A stretch of 12,596 nucleotides of DNA from Microcaldota archaeon (GCA_021791075.1 JAJYXH010000094.1:1-12596); one strand, 5' to 3'. Numbered from the stretch's first letter, positions 6,896 to 12,596 are shown. Made by a program: numbers and translations. Notes: generated from the sequence alone by a model not told the origin.

Positions 6896-6908
6896 CCTCT
6901 CCCGGCTT
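6896..6908 (+). repeat. attR-like copy of tRNA-Cys 3' end
   Basis: CCTCTCCCGGCTT matches 5163-5175 exactly. No 5' tRNA half precedes it, so it is a displaced fragment rather than a second tRNA gene. The AT-rich islet ends here and GC-rich sequence follows. Confidence 0.55.
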
Positions 6909-6919
6909 TCGGTCAATAG

Positions 6920-6938
6920 GGTGCGGAATTCCCGCACC
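6920..6938. repeat. GC-rich hairpin beyond the islet
   Basis: GGTGCGG-AATTC-CCGCACC is a perfect 7-bp stem with a 5-nt loop, 11 nt after the displaced tRNA fragment. Before the proposed insertion it would have lain just downstream of tRNA-Cys. Terminator, processing signal or part of a structured RNA are all possible. Confidence 0.4.
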
Positions 6939-6955
6939 GTGGGCTCGACTCGGCA

Positions 6956-6978
6956 AAAACTCTTTGGAAAAGAGTTTT
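6956..6978. terminator. Hairpin with flanking A/T runs
   Basis: AAAACTCTTT-GGA-AAAGAGTTTT is a perfect 10-bp stem with a 3-nt loop. A-runs on one side and T-runs on the other make it terminator-like in both directions. It lies between the plus-strand regulator (ending 6807) and the minus-strand toxin-antitoxin genes (ending 7026), so a bidirectional terminator is sensible. The intergenic stretch 6808-7025 otherwise holds no gene I can support. Confidence 0.4.
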
Positions 6979-7025
6979 ATATGAAAAAAGAGGGCTTGAG
7001 GGCTAAGTTCCTTCTTACCATATTT

Positions 7026-7300
7026 CTACTTATATGCTCCTCCTCTCCACTCGATCTTCAGAATCTCTATCTCCTGTGCACTCCACATGACTTTGTATAA
7101 ATCCGTATGTCGCCTATTCTTATGCGATAAGTGTCATCAACTCCCGCAAGTTTCGACACATCATATTCTTGGGCGGGCACGGGTTTGACTTTCAGCACCT
7201 GGCCTAGTTCAAAGATCCGCCTTCTGTAAAACTCCGGCATCTTCTGATAGGACTTTCCTGCCTTCCTGTCAGTCTTGACGAAGAACAAGATATCAGCCAA
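7026..7300 (-). pseudogene. RelE-like toxin, frameshifted
   Basis: RelE/ParE-superfamily toxin (ribosome-dependent mRNA cleavage in the RelE branch). The TTG start at 7300 overlaps the antitoxin stop by 8 nt, the usual coupling. The frame reads to YRIRIGDIRI (residue 67), then shifts and stops at 7067 after a non-family tail (YTKSCGVHRR, 77 residues). In the next frame the family C-terminus is intact to a TAG at 7026: LYKVMWSAQEIEILKIEWRG, then GAYK. One missing base in the short run at 7099-7101 (T-run in the coding strand) explains this; the restored protein would be 91 residues, normal for RelE. It is either an inactivated toxin or a sequence error. The RelE-type core (YQKMPEFYRRRIFELGQVLK, LAGVDDTYRIRIGDIRI) supports the family call. 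Confidence 0.75.
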
Positions 7301-7493
7301 ATTCCTTTGTAAGCTCGTCCAGACTTATCCACTTCCCCTTTGCTATCCTTTTCTCTGCCGCCTTAAGTTCCCCGAGCTCTTCCCCAGTTATCTTCTCCTC
7401 GGGGGCGAGCTTCGCCTTAAGCCTCATTACCTTTATCTCCATCAGGTCAAGTTCCTTCTGGATGGTCTTCATCTCGGCTTTTGAAATAGTCAT
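7293..7493 (-). CDS. RelB-like antitoxin
   Basis: Acidic and basic helical protein of 66 residues (MTISKAEMKTIQKELDLMEI, then KVMRLKAKLAPEEKITGEEL) ending KGKWISLDELTKEFG. Such endings are typical of the toxin-wrapping segment of RelB-type antitoxins. It probably neutralises the RelE-like product encoded just downstream. No clear DNA-binding domain is visible, although the N-terminal helices may pair. The ATG at 7493 sits about 27 nt after a TATA-like element. If the toxin is truly dead, the antitoxin is a remnant or may act on related toxins elsewhere. Confidence 0.7.
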   Translation of the reverse strand: MTISKAEMKTIQKELDLMEIKVMRLKAKLAPEEKITGEELGELKAAEKRIAKGKWISLDELTKEFG

Positions 7494-7514
7494 GTTTATA
7501 CTCTGTCATAAGCT

Positions 7515-7524
7515 GATATTAAAG
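7515..7524 (-). promoter_or_regulatory. TATA box of the toxin-antitoxin pair
   Basis: The minus strand reads CTTTAATATC, centred about 27 nt upstream of the antitoxin ATG (7493), predicting a leaderless mRNA. Confidence 0.5.
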
Positions 7525-7535
7525 GCTTTCTGTGG

Positions 7536-7585
7536 CGACATCATTCGATATCAAAGTATAGTACTCGACATCAAACGATACCGTC
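7536..7585. repeat. 10-bp-periodic CGAYATCA motif array
   Basis: Consecutive 10-mers read CGACATCATT, CGATATCAAA, GTATAGTACT, CGACATCAAA, CGATACCGTC. Four of five start with CGA[C/T]A, exactly one helical turn apart, with a gap unit in the middle. The array lies just upstream of the toxin-antitoxin promoter and about 75 nt before the isochorismatase TATA box. It could be a cooperative operator for either direction. The rest of 7586-7655 shows nothing I can name. Confidence 0.4.
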
Positions 7586-7655
7586 AGGGCTATGGCCTTT
7601 CCGTACGGATTCCCCCTCCCGTCTTCCGTTCCACCATCCGTTTCTGCACCAAAAC

Positions 7656-7664
7656 CTCTTTATA
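7656..7664 (+). promoter_or_regulatory. TATA box of the isochorismatase-family gene
   Basis: CTCTTTATAG lies around 33 nt upstream of the ATG at 7693. A start of transcription near 7685 gives a leader of about 8 nt. Confidence 0.45.
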
Positions 7665-7692
7665 GTCCAAGGATCAATGTAAACGTGATGGA

Positions 7693-8277
7693 ATGGAAAC
7701 GCTGCAAATAGACAAGAAGAGCACGGCACTGGTCATCATAGACCTTCAGAAAGGGATAGTAGCAAGGGAGTTGCAGCCGTACGGCTCGCAGACCGTGATT
7801 GGCAACGCGGCGAAGCTTGCGGAGGCGTTCAGGAAGAACAGTATGCCCGTCTTCCTTGTTCATGTCGTCTCTTCCGAGGCCGATAGGCTGAATGCCATCG
7901 CAGACGAGCCCATGTTCTCCAGGAGCCACGCTCAGCAGATGCCTGCCGACGGGTCCGAGTTCGTGCCTGAGCTCCGCCAGTCCGACTCAGACATAATAAT
8001 AACGAAGAAGCAGTGGGGTGCGTTCTACGGCACCGGGCTGGAGCTCCAGCTAAGGAGAAGGAAGATGGGCACGATAGTCCTCTGCGGCGTCGCCACCAAC
8101 TACGGCGTCGAGAGCACCGCGCGATTCGCATACGAGTACGGCTTCCAGCAGGTATTCGCTGAGGATGCAATATCATCGATGTCAAAAGAGATGCACGACG
8201 CTTCCGTGAACTACGCGCTAAAGCGGATGGGGAGGGTTAGAAAGACGGACGAGATTCTGGAGAGCCTTAAGTCGTGA
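7693..8277 (+). CDS. Isochorismatase-family cysteine hydrolase
   Basis: Protein of 194 residues with the complete Asp-Lys-Cys triad of the family: D17 in ALVIIDLQKG, K105 in IIITKKQWGAFYGT, and C131 in TIVLCGVATNYGVESTARFA, with the preserved turn G-V-A after the cysteine. The spacing and length match amidohydrolases such as nicotinamidases, N-carbamoylsarcosine amidases and unassigned archaeal members. There is no metal-binding D-x-H pattern near residues 50-60 that would point to nicotinamidase, so the substrate is unknown. It is cytoplasmic, with no signal peptide. It is followed 51 nt later by an unrecognised repeat protein in the same direction and may be co-transcribed. ATG 7693 is preferred over the nearby out-of-frame ATG at 7688 because it opens the conserved frame. 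Confidence 0.9.
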   Translation: METLQIDKKSTALVIIDLQKGIVARELQPYGSQTVIGNAAKLAEAFRKNSMPVFLVHVVSSEADRLNAIADEPMFSRSHAQQMPADGSEFVPELRQSDSDIIITKKQWGAFYGTGLELQLRRRKMGTIVLCGVATNYGVESTARFAYEYGFQQVFAEDAISSMSKEMHDASVNYALKRMGRVRKTDEILESLKS

Positions 8278-8292
8278 AATTTCTTAGATAAT

Positions 8293-8303
8293 ATTCTTAT
8301 ACT
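8293..8303 (+). promoter_or_regulatory. Possible TATA element of the repeat-protein gene
   Basis: An AT-rich stretch ending TTCTTATAC lies about 30 nt before the ATG at 8329. It allows separate transcription from the isochorismatase-family gene. The match is weak. Confidence 0.3.
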
Positions 8304-8328
8304 GGGAAAACGATAGGGAATCGGTAAG

Positions 8329-8814
8329 ATGGTACTTCTAAACAAACCTGACAAGGCAGCTCTCTTCAGGGACTTAAGACGAGTAAGCGACATGAGCGTA
8401 GCAGAGACGCTTGTCAAACTTATCCCAATATCAGAAGAGAACGAGCAGCACAGGCCGATAAACGAGTTCGGGAGCGAGCTCGACCGCGGATACGCGCTCG
8501 GATGGAGGATGCTGGCCCACCACGGAACAGAGTCTGTGCAGCTCAGGCTGATGCGCGAGAACGGCAGCAAACTCGACACGAAAGCGGTGTACAAGGGGGA
8601 GGGCTGGCTGCTTCTCTCCATCTATGGCACAGAGGCGGCAATGATGGAGCTTATCAGGAACCATCCAAAAGAGCTTGATCTGGAGAATGGCCAGGGATGG
8701 AGGAACCTTGAGAAGTACGGGACCGAGAAGGTCAAGGCAGAAGTGGAGCTGAGAAAGAGATCAACGAGAGCCCGATCCGGATCCGATCAAGATCAGGAGA
8801 GCCTGTCCTTATAG
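8329..8814 (+). CDS. Unrecognised protein with three GW..L..YGTE repeats
   Basis: I do not recognise the family. The 161-residue protein contains three related units of 31-34 residues. Each has GW-x2-L-x2-[HY]-GTE followed by a helix and an ELD-type end: ALGWRMLAHHGTESVQLRLM (56-75), EGWLLLSIYGTEAAMMELIR (91-110) and QGWRNLEKYGTEKVKAEVEL (122-141). The links read ENGSKLD and NHPKELD. Helix-turn-helix units of this length suggest a small alpha-solenoid, perhaps a protein-binding scaffold, loosely like ankyrin or HEAT repeats but not matching them. The N-terminal ~40 residues are helical; the tail is a basic/Ser-rich extension (RKRSTRARSGSDQDQESLSL). There is no signal or membrane segment. Its end overlaps the convergent decarboxylase gene by 22 nt, so the tail codons also serve the other strand. 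Confidence 0.75.
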   Translation: MVLLNKPDKAALFRDLRRVSDMSVAETLVKLIPISEENEQHRPINEFGSELDRGYALGWRMLAHHGTESVQLRLMRENGSKLDTKAVYKGEGWLLLSIYGTEAAMMELIRNHPKELDLENGQGWRNLEKYGTEKVKAEVELRKRSTRARSGSDQDQESLSL

Positions 8815-9971
8815 TCGTCGTATCCGAATCTTCTAACTATCCTGACTTTTCTGCCTTTCGGATTGTACAGGGCTATCGATGGATGCCTTATGCCGTTGAA
8901 CGTCGTGGTCTTGACCATCGAGTAGTGCGCCATGTCCAGGAAGATGATCCTATCCCCCGGTTTCAGCGGCTTTGCGAAGGAGTAGTCGCCTATCACGTCT
9001 CCCGCAAGGCATGTGAGTCCGCCAAGCCTGTAGGTATATTTCAGCTCTCCAGGCTTTCCGGCACCGATCACGTTAGGTTGATATGGCATCGCGAGAACAT
9101 CGGGCATGTGCGCCTCTGCCGATGTGTCAAGGATCGCATTGTTCACCTTGTTGCTGAAGACGTCGAGCACCGTCGATACGAGCACGCCGGTGTTCAATGC
9201 AACAGCCTCACCAGGCTCAAGGTGCACCTCTACCCAATACCTACTCTTGAAATCGTTTATGGTCTTCACAAGAAGATCAACGTCATAGTCCTTCCTAGTT
9301 ATGTGGTGGCCTCCTCCGAAGTTCACCCACCTCATCCGCGATATATACTTTCCATAATGCCTCTCAAAAGATCCGAGTACGCGGACAAGCGTATCTGCAT
9401 TCTGCTCGCACAGGGCATGGAAGTGGAGTCCGTCAACTCCGCTAAGGTCCTCCCCTTTCAGGTCCTCGGGCCGCATACCGAGCCTTGATCCTGGCATTGC
9501 CGGATTGTAGAGATCCGTCTCAACCTCGGAGTATCCTGGATTTACCCTGAGGCCGATCTCGATCCTCCTCCCGCTTCTGGCTATCCTCCCGCGGTACTTC
9601 TTCCACTGTGCAATCGAGTTGAAGATGATCGTGTCCGAGTATCTTATCACCTTGTCCATGTCGTCATCGGAGTATGCCGGCGCATAAGTGTGCACCTCCT
9701 TCCTGAACTTCTCGTATCCGAGCTGGGCTTCTATCGGTCCGCTCGCGCATACACCGTCAAGATATCTTCTTATCAGCGGAAAGGTGCTGTGCATCGCGAA
9801 TGCCTTGAGTGCCAGGAATATTTTCGCCCCTGTTCTTTTCCTTACCGATGCAAGGATCTCAAGGTTTCCCTTGAGCAGTTGCTCGTTCACGAGAAAACAC
9901 GGGCTCTCTACCCTGTCGGTAACGCTCTTCGGAAAGTTCTTGAGCTCCTCAATGTAAAACTGCTTTGCCAT
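8793..9971 (-). CDS. nspC: Carboxynorspermidine/carboxyspermidine decarboxylase
   Basis: PLP enzyme of fold III (alanine racemase/ODC type) that decarboxylates carboxynorspermidine or carboxyspermidine to norspermidine or spermidine. It has 392 residues, the normal length. K56 in FLALKAFA is the Schiff-base lysine. HFHALCEQ (183-190), FGGGHHITR (218-226) and EPGE (252-255) are the PLP phosphate and substrate contacts. C321 in GGLTCLAGD is the active-site cysteine donated across the dimer, and the DMAHYSM motif (346-352) follows. The pattern LHFHALCEQ with GGGHHIT separates this family from diaminopimelate, ornithine and arginine decarboxylases. It starts 9 nt after the stop of the synthase gene, so the two form an operon in pathway order. 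The ATG at 9971 opens directly into the conserved N-terminus. Confidence 0.92.
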   Translation of the reverse strand: MAKQFYIEELKNFPKSVTDRVESPCFLVNEQLLKGNLEILASVRKRTGAKIFLALKAFAMHSTFPLIRRYLDGVCASGPIEAQLGYEKFRKEVHTYAPAYSDDDMDKVIRYSDTIIFNSIAQWKKYRGRIARSGRRIEIGLRVNPGYSEVETDLYNPAMPGSRLGMRPEDLKGEDLSGVDGLHFHALCEQNADTLVRVLGSFERHYGKYISRMRWVNFGGGHHITRKDYDVDLLVKTINDFKSRYWVEVHLEPGEAVALNTGVLVSTVLDVFSNKVNNAILDTSAEAHMPDVLAMPYQPNVIGAGKPGELKYTYRLGGLTCLAGDVIGDYSFAKPLKPGDRIIFLDMAHYSMVKTTTFNGIRHPSIALYNPKGRKVRIVRRFGYDDYKDRLS

Positions 9972-9980
9972 TTGATGTAC

Positions 9981-11198
9981 CTACTCCGGAAGCTTTCCCG
10001 TGAACTCCACCTGCTTCCAAGGCAGTCCGCATCTGTTCAACTCTTCCATGAACGGGTCTGGATCCAGCTGCTCTGTGTTGAAGACTCCGCTTCCCTTCCA
10101 CACTCCCTTGATCATCAGCATTGCGCATATCATCGCCGGCACTCCTGTTGTATAAGATATTGCCTGTGCACCGATCTCCTTGAATGTCTCAGCATGGTCG
10201 CAGACGTTGTAGATGTACACCGACCTGGCCTTTCCATCCTTCTTTCCTGTCATCACGTCTCCTATCACGGTCTTCCCTGTGTAATTCGTGCCAAGCGTTG
10301 CAGGATCTGGAAGCAGGGCCTTGAGGAACTTTATCGGAACGACCTTCTTGCCCTCGTAATCTACCTCATCAATCCTTGTCATCCCGACGTTCTGCAAGAC
10401 TCTCAGATACGTAAGATAGTTATCCGAGAAGGTCATCCAGAATCTTATCCTCCTGAGGCCCTTTATGTTCTTTGCAAGCGACTCAAGCTCCTCATGATAA
10501 AGGAGATAGCTCTCCTTTGGTCCTGCAACCGGATAGTCGAATGTAAAGTGCACGCTCTTCGGGTCCAGTATAATCGGCGTCTCCATCCACTTGCCATTCT
10601 CCCAGTATCTCACCACTTGCGTGACCTCCCTTATGTTTATTTCGGGGTTGAAGTTTGTTGCGAAGGCGTGGCCGTGGCTTCCGGCGTTGCAGTCAAGTAT
10701 GTCTATGTAATTTATCTCGTCAAGCAGGTGCTTCTGTGCATATGCGCAGAAGATGTTCGAGACTCCGGGATCGAATCCGCATCCGAGCACAGCCATCAGT
10801 CCCTTCTTCCTGAACTTGTCCTGGTAGGCCCACTGCCAACTGTACTCGAAGTGGGCTACGTCCTTCGGTTCGTAGTTCGCCGTGTCCATATAGTTGACTC
10901 CGGCTTCGAGGCACGCATCCATGACCGCAAGATCCTGGTACGGCAGAGCAACGTTGATCACGAGATCCGGTTTGAACTTCTTGATCAGTGCCACGAGCTC
11001 CTTGGTCTTGTCTGCATCGACCTCGGCTGTTTCTATCTCCACTCCTGCCCTCTCCTTTATATCGTCCCTTATCTGGTCGCACTTCGACTTCGTCCTGCTA
11101 GCGAGCATTATGTTCGCAAAGACGTCGGGATGCTGCGCGCACTTGTGCGCAACGACTCTGCCTACTCCTCCGGCTCCCAGTATCAAAACTCTTCCCAT
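9981..11198 (-). CDS. Carboxynorspermidine synthase (saccharopine dehydrogenase family)
   Basis: NAD(P)H-dependent enzyme that reductively condenses L-aspartate beta-semialdehyde with 1,3-diaminopropane or putrescine to carboxynorspermidine or carboxyspermidine. The start is set at the ATG at 11198, so the protein (405 residues) begins MGRVLILGAGGVGRVVAHKC with the Rossmann motif GxGxxG. The open frame reaches 11234, but the extra MCYFTTLSCEIA is not family-like. Other features are PDLVINVALPYQDLAVMDAC, NYMDTANYEP, VLGCGFDPGVSN and the C-terminal IGAQAISYTTGVPAMICAML. Proteins of this type are often labelled saccharopine dehydrogenase. The adjacent decarboxylase, 9 nt downstream, makes the polyamine role much more likely than lysine metabolism. 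It is cytoplasmic. Confidence 0.88.
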   Translation of the reverse strand: MGRVLILGAGGVGRVVAHKCAQHPDVFANIMLASRTKSKCDQIRDDIKERAGVEIETAEVDADKTKELVALIKKFKPDLVINVALPYQDLAVMDACLEAGVNYMDTANYEPKDVAHFEYSWQWAYQDKFRKKGLMAVLGCGFDPGVSNIFCAYAQKHLLDEINYIDILDCNAGSHGHAFATNFNPEINIREVTQVVRYWENGKWMETPIILDPKSVHFTFDYPVAGPKESYLLYHEELESLAKNIKGLRRIRFWMTFSDNYLTYLRVLQNVGMTRIDEVDYEGKKVVPIKFLKALLPDPATLGTNYTGKTVIGDVMTGKKDGKARSVYIYNVCDHAETFKEIGAQAISYTTGVPAMICAMLMIKGVWKGSGVFNTEQLDPDPFMEELNRCGLPWKQVEFTGKLPE

Positions 11199-11220
11199 TG
11201 CTATCTCACACGATAAAGTG

Positions 11221-11230
11221 GTAAAATAAC
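11221..11230 (-). promoter_or_regulatory. Possible TATA element of the polyamine operon
   Basis: The minus strand reads GTTATTTTAC about 28 nt upstream of the ATG at 11198, supporting that start with no leader. A second AT-rich candidate, GTTTAATAAG, lies at 11240-11249 and would give a leader of about 20 nt. Confidence 0.3.
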
Positions 11231-11277
11231 ACAACGAATCTTATTAAACATTTTGCATTTTTCCTCAACATAGGGCG

Positions 11278-11955
11278 TCAAGCAGGCTTGCCTCTACTCA
11301 GGTCCCAATAAGACTTCAGCAGACCTACAACCTCATCATCTTCAACCTGGTCGAAGTTGCGATAGAACTGGCCTATCCCTAAAAAGAGTGCCGGGCTCTC
11401 CAGATAGACGAGCGAGTCCGACTCCTTTCCAAGCGCTTCGATGATGTCGCTTGACAGAACCGGAACCACGATCACGACCTTTGCCGCTCCCTGCCCTCTC
11501 GCCCACCTCGCTGCAGCGATCATTGTCGCGCCAGTCGCTATACCATCATCGACTATTATGACTATTCTCCCTTTGGCCGCCGGGTATGGTCTATCGCCCC
11601 TGTAGACCCTCATTCTTCTTGCCGACTCCTCCATCTGGCGTTTCCTCTCCTCATCAAGGTATGATGATTGAACCACTCGCATCGCTATCACCCCCTCATT
11701 CAGGAATGTGCTTCCATCCGACATCACCGCCCCGAGCGCAAGCTCCTCGTCCATCGGATCACGCAGCTTTCTCGGGGTTACTATGTCGAGCTCTGCGTCG
11801 AGCTCCTTTGCGACTTCGTAGGCAACCACTACTCCTCCCCTAGGTATCGCAAGTATCAGCGGTCTCTTGAGCCCGAGCCTTTTCAGCTTCTTCGCAAGCA
11901 GCACCCCGGCATCCTTGCGGTCGGCGAACACTCGCACCGCACCAGACCCCTCCAT
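11278..11955 (-). CDS. Phosphoribosyltransferase-fold protein (COG1926-like)
   Basis: Type I phosphoribosyltransferase fold. The PRPP-binding loop is VIIVDDGIATGATMIAA, with the two acidic residues and TGAT intact. The N-terminal block IPRGGVVVAYEVAKELDAEL, then DIVTPRKLRDPMDEELALGA, is typical of the COG1926 group. The group's true substrate is not settled; members sometimes accompany dienelactone hydrolase-like domains, which are absent here. The open frame reaches GTG at 11973 and ATG at 11970. I chose the ATG at 11955 (225 residues, MEGSGAVRVFADRKDAG) because it lies 27-28 nt from a strong TATA element, as in leaderless archaeal genes, and matches the usual short family N-terminus. It is divergent from the DUF981-like gene. 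The 79-nt gap to the polyamine operon makes shared transcription possible. Confidence 0.85.
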   Translation of the reverse strand: MEGSGAVRVFADRKDAGVLLAKKLKRLGLKRPLILAIPRGGVVVAYEVAKELDAELDIVTPRKLRDPMDEELALGAVMSDGSTFLNEGVIAMRVVQSSYLDEERKRQMEESARRMRVYRGDRPYPAAKGRIVIIVDDGIATGATMIAAARWARGQGAAKVVIVVPVLSSDIIEALGKESDSLVYLESPALFLGIGQFYRNFDQVEDDEVVGLLKSYWDLSRGKPA

Positions 11956-11977
11956 GCTATCTTGCAGCATCACAAGG

Positions 11978-11987
11978 CTTATAAATC
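11978..11987. promoter_or_regulatory. Single TATA box between two divergent genes
   Basis: CTTATAAATC on the plus strand reads GATTTATAAG on the minus strand. Its centre is about 24 nt from the plus-strand ATG at 12007 and about 27 nt from the minus-strand ATG at 11955. Both genes could start without leaders from one element. Confidence 0.5.
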
Positions 11988-12006
11988 TTGGTTGAGCATG
12001 CCAAGC

Positions 12007-12596
12007 ATGGTCTTCATAGACAACCTTGCCTACTCGCTCTTCTCGATAGGCTTCGGAGGACTCCTTCTGCTCTACACCGTCACCTCGATATACTTCGTCT
12101 ACAAGAGGAAGCAGAAGAACTTCGTGGAGTACCTAAAGGGTGCAAGCGTCCCTCTCGCGCTAATAGGCGCGTACATGCTCATCAGCGGGCTCTTGGGCCA
12201 GTTCACGTGGCCGCTTCCGGGAAGCTACAACATACTATTCTACGACCCGCTGGTATCGTTCGGCATAATCCTTCTCTCATTCTCTCTTGCCATAAAGTAC
12301 AACGTAAAGCTCGAGTACGCTGGATTCCTCGCGCTGCTCTTCGGGATAATGCTCATAATCTACGGCTTCGAGGGCTACAATATAGGCCTCACCGCGCTGC
12401 CTGTCGCTCTTCTCGGAATGTACTTCCTCTACGGGATCACCGGAATATTCGCCTATCCTGTCTCTATGATAATCGACAGGCTTCCCGGGTTCGATAGGAA
12501 CCACTCGAGGCTCTGGGAGACGGCACTTGCCATCTTCTGGCTCGCCCTCTTCTCCGCAAGCCTCTCCGCCGTAGCCATCGGCGCTATGGCGATACC
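12007..12596 (+). CDS. DUF981-like archaeal membrane protein (3' end cut by window)
   Basis: Partial integral membrane protein: 196 codons are read without a stop to the window end. Hydrophobic segments fall at about 8-31, 46-66, 80-97, 103-121, 125-153 and 167-196, so at least six helices. The polar loops include YKRKQKNFVEYLKG, QFTWPLPGSYNILFYDP and DRLPGFDRNHSRLWE. These match my recollection of the archaeal DUF981 family, whose function is unknown. The start at 12007 is preferred over the ATG at 11998, which is in the same frame (three codons upstream), because 12007 lies about 24 nt from the TATA box. Transport or membrane-sensor roles cannot be distinguished. Confidence 0.75.
   Translation, partial: MVFIDNLAYSLFSIGFGGLLLLYTVTSIYFVYKRKQKNFVEYLKGASVPLALIGAYMLISGLLGQFTWPLPGSYNILFYDPLVSFGIILLSFSLAIKYNVKLEYAGFLALLFGIMLIIYGFEGYNIGLTALPVALLGMYFLYGITGIFAYPVSMIIDRLPGFDRNHSRLWETALAIFWLALFSASLSAVAIGAMAI

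Larger units (their letters stand above)
5163..6908. mobile_element. Putative integrated islet at tRNA-Cys
   Basis: About 1.7 kb between the 13-bp direct repeats holds only a glycosyltransferase and a divergent winged-helix regulator. The DNA is clearly AT-richer than its flanks: 22 of 60 bases are G or C at 5881-5940 against 40 of 60 at 8461-8520 (hand counts of single lines). The combination of tRNA 3' repeat, compositional shift and cargo-like genes fits a past site-specific integration. No integrase, recombinase or replication gene is visible, so it would be a degraded, satellite or trans-mobilised unit. The alternative is a chance repeat beside an old lateral transfer. Confidence 0.45.

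Noticed and set aside
6896..6978. Second tRNA or small self-cleaving ribozyme
   Set aside because: Only the last 13 bases match a tRNA. No D arm, anticodon arm or acceptor 5' strand is present, and I could not find a conserved ribozyme core on either strand.
6981..7100. Short plus-strand frame MKKEGLRAKFLLTIFLLICS..., 39 residues, signal-peptide-like
   Set aside because: It overlaps the antisense of the conserved RelE C-terminus, and its hydrophobic run can be explained by that. No independent support beyond a TATA-like run just upstream.
9690..11216. Long plus-strand open frame (508 codons) antisense to the polyamine genes
   Set aside because: It spans both well-supported minus-strand enzymes, including the gap between them, and its translation has no recognisable domain. 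It is a frame shadow in GC-rich DNA.
1..12596. CRISPR array or insertion sequence
   Set aside because: No regularly spaced identical repeats of 20 or more bases, no transposase-like frame and no terminal inverted repeats were seen.

Overview
The window looks like chromosomal DNA from an archaeon, most probably a small-genome DPANN-type lineage such as Micrarchaeota or Diapherotrites. This placement is inferred. The signs are two genes with archaeal class III (type IV pilin-like) signal peptides, TATA boxes about 23-30 nt before start codons with almost no leader, a DUF981-type archaeal membrane protein, a CBS-domain protein with a ribosome-hibernation tail, and a tRNA-Cys gene without an encoded CCA.

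Layout. (1) 36-4993, minus strand: a compact three-gene operon. The first gene encodes a four-CBS protein with a C-terminal HPF/S30AE-like ribosome-binding domain. The second encodes a small class III signal peptide (pilin-like) protein. The third encodes a 1112-residue pilin-like protein carrying four LamG (concanavalin A-like) domains. (2) 5104-5174, plus strand: tRNA-Cys(GCA). (3) 5163-6908: an AT-rich islet bounded by a 13-bp direct repeat of the tRNA-Cys 3' end, the pattern left by tRNA-targeted integration. It carries a GT4 glycosyltransferase and, divergently, a small winged-helix regulator with a 19-bp palindrome upstream of its TATA box. No integrase is visible. (4) 6909-7493: two strong hairpins of unknown role, then a minus-strand RelB-like/RelE-like toxin-antitoxin pair in which the toxin is frameshifted. 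(5) 7693-8814, plus strand: an isochorismatase-family hydrolase and an unrecognised protein built from about three GW...YGTE repeats. (6) 8793-11198, minus strand: a two-gene polyamine operon, carboxynorspermidine synthase (saccharopine dehydrogenase family) followed by carboxynorspermidine decarboxylase. (7) 11278-12596: a COG1926-type phosphoribosyltransferase (minus) diverging from a DUF981-like membrane protein (plus, cut by the window end) around what seems to be a single TATA box.

How the parts fit together. Region 1 links a probable nucleotide-sensing ribosome dormancy factor with large secreted or surface adhesin-like proteins, suggesting shared control by energy state. Region 3 looks like a small horizontally acquired cargo unit for glycan modification with its own regulator. 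The polyamine operon would make norspermidine or spermidine from aspartate semialdehyde and a diamine, without S-adenosylmethionine decarboxylation. The observations most worth following are the tRNA-Cys islet with matched internal promoters, the CBS-HPF/pilin operon, the G8 tract in the surface-protein gene, the missing start codon of the glycosyltransferase, and the 10-bp-periodic motif array near 7536-7585.
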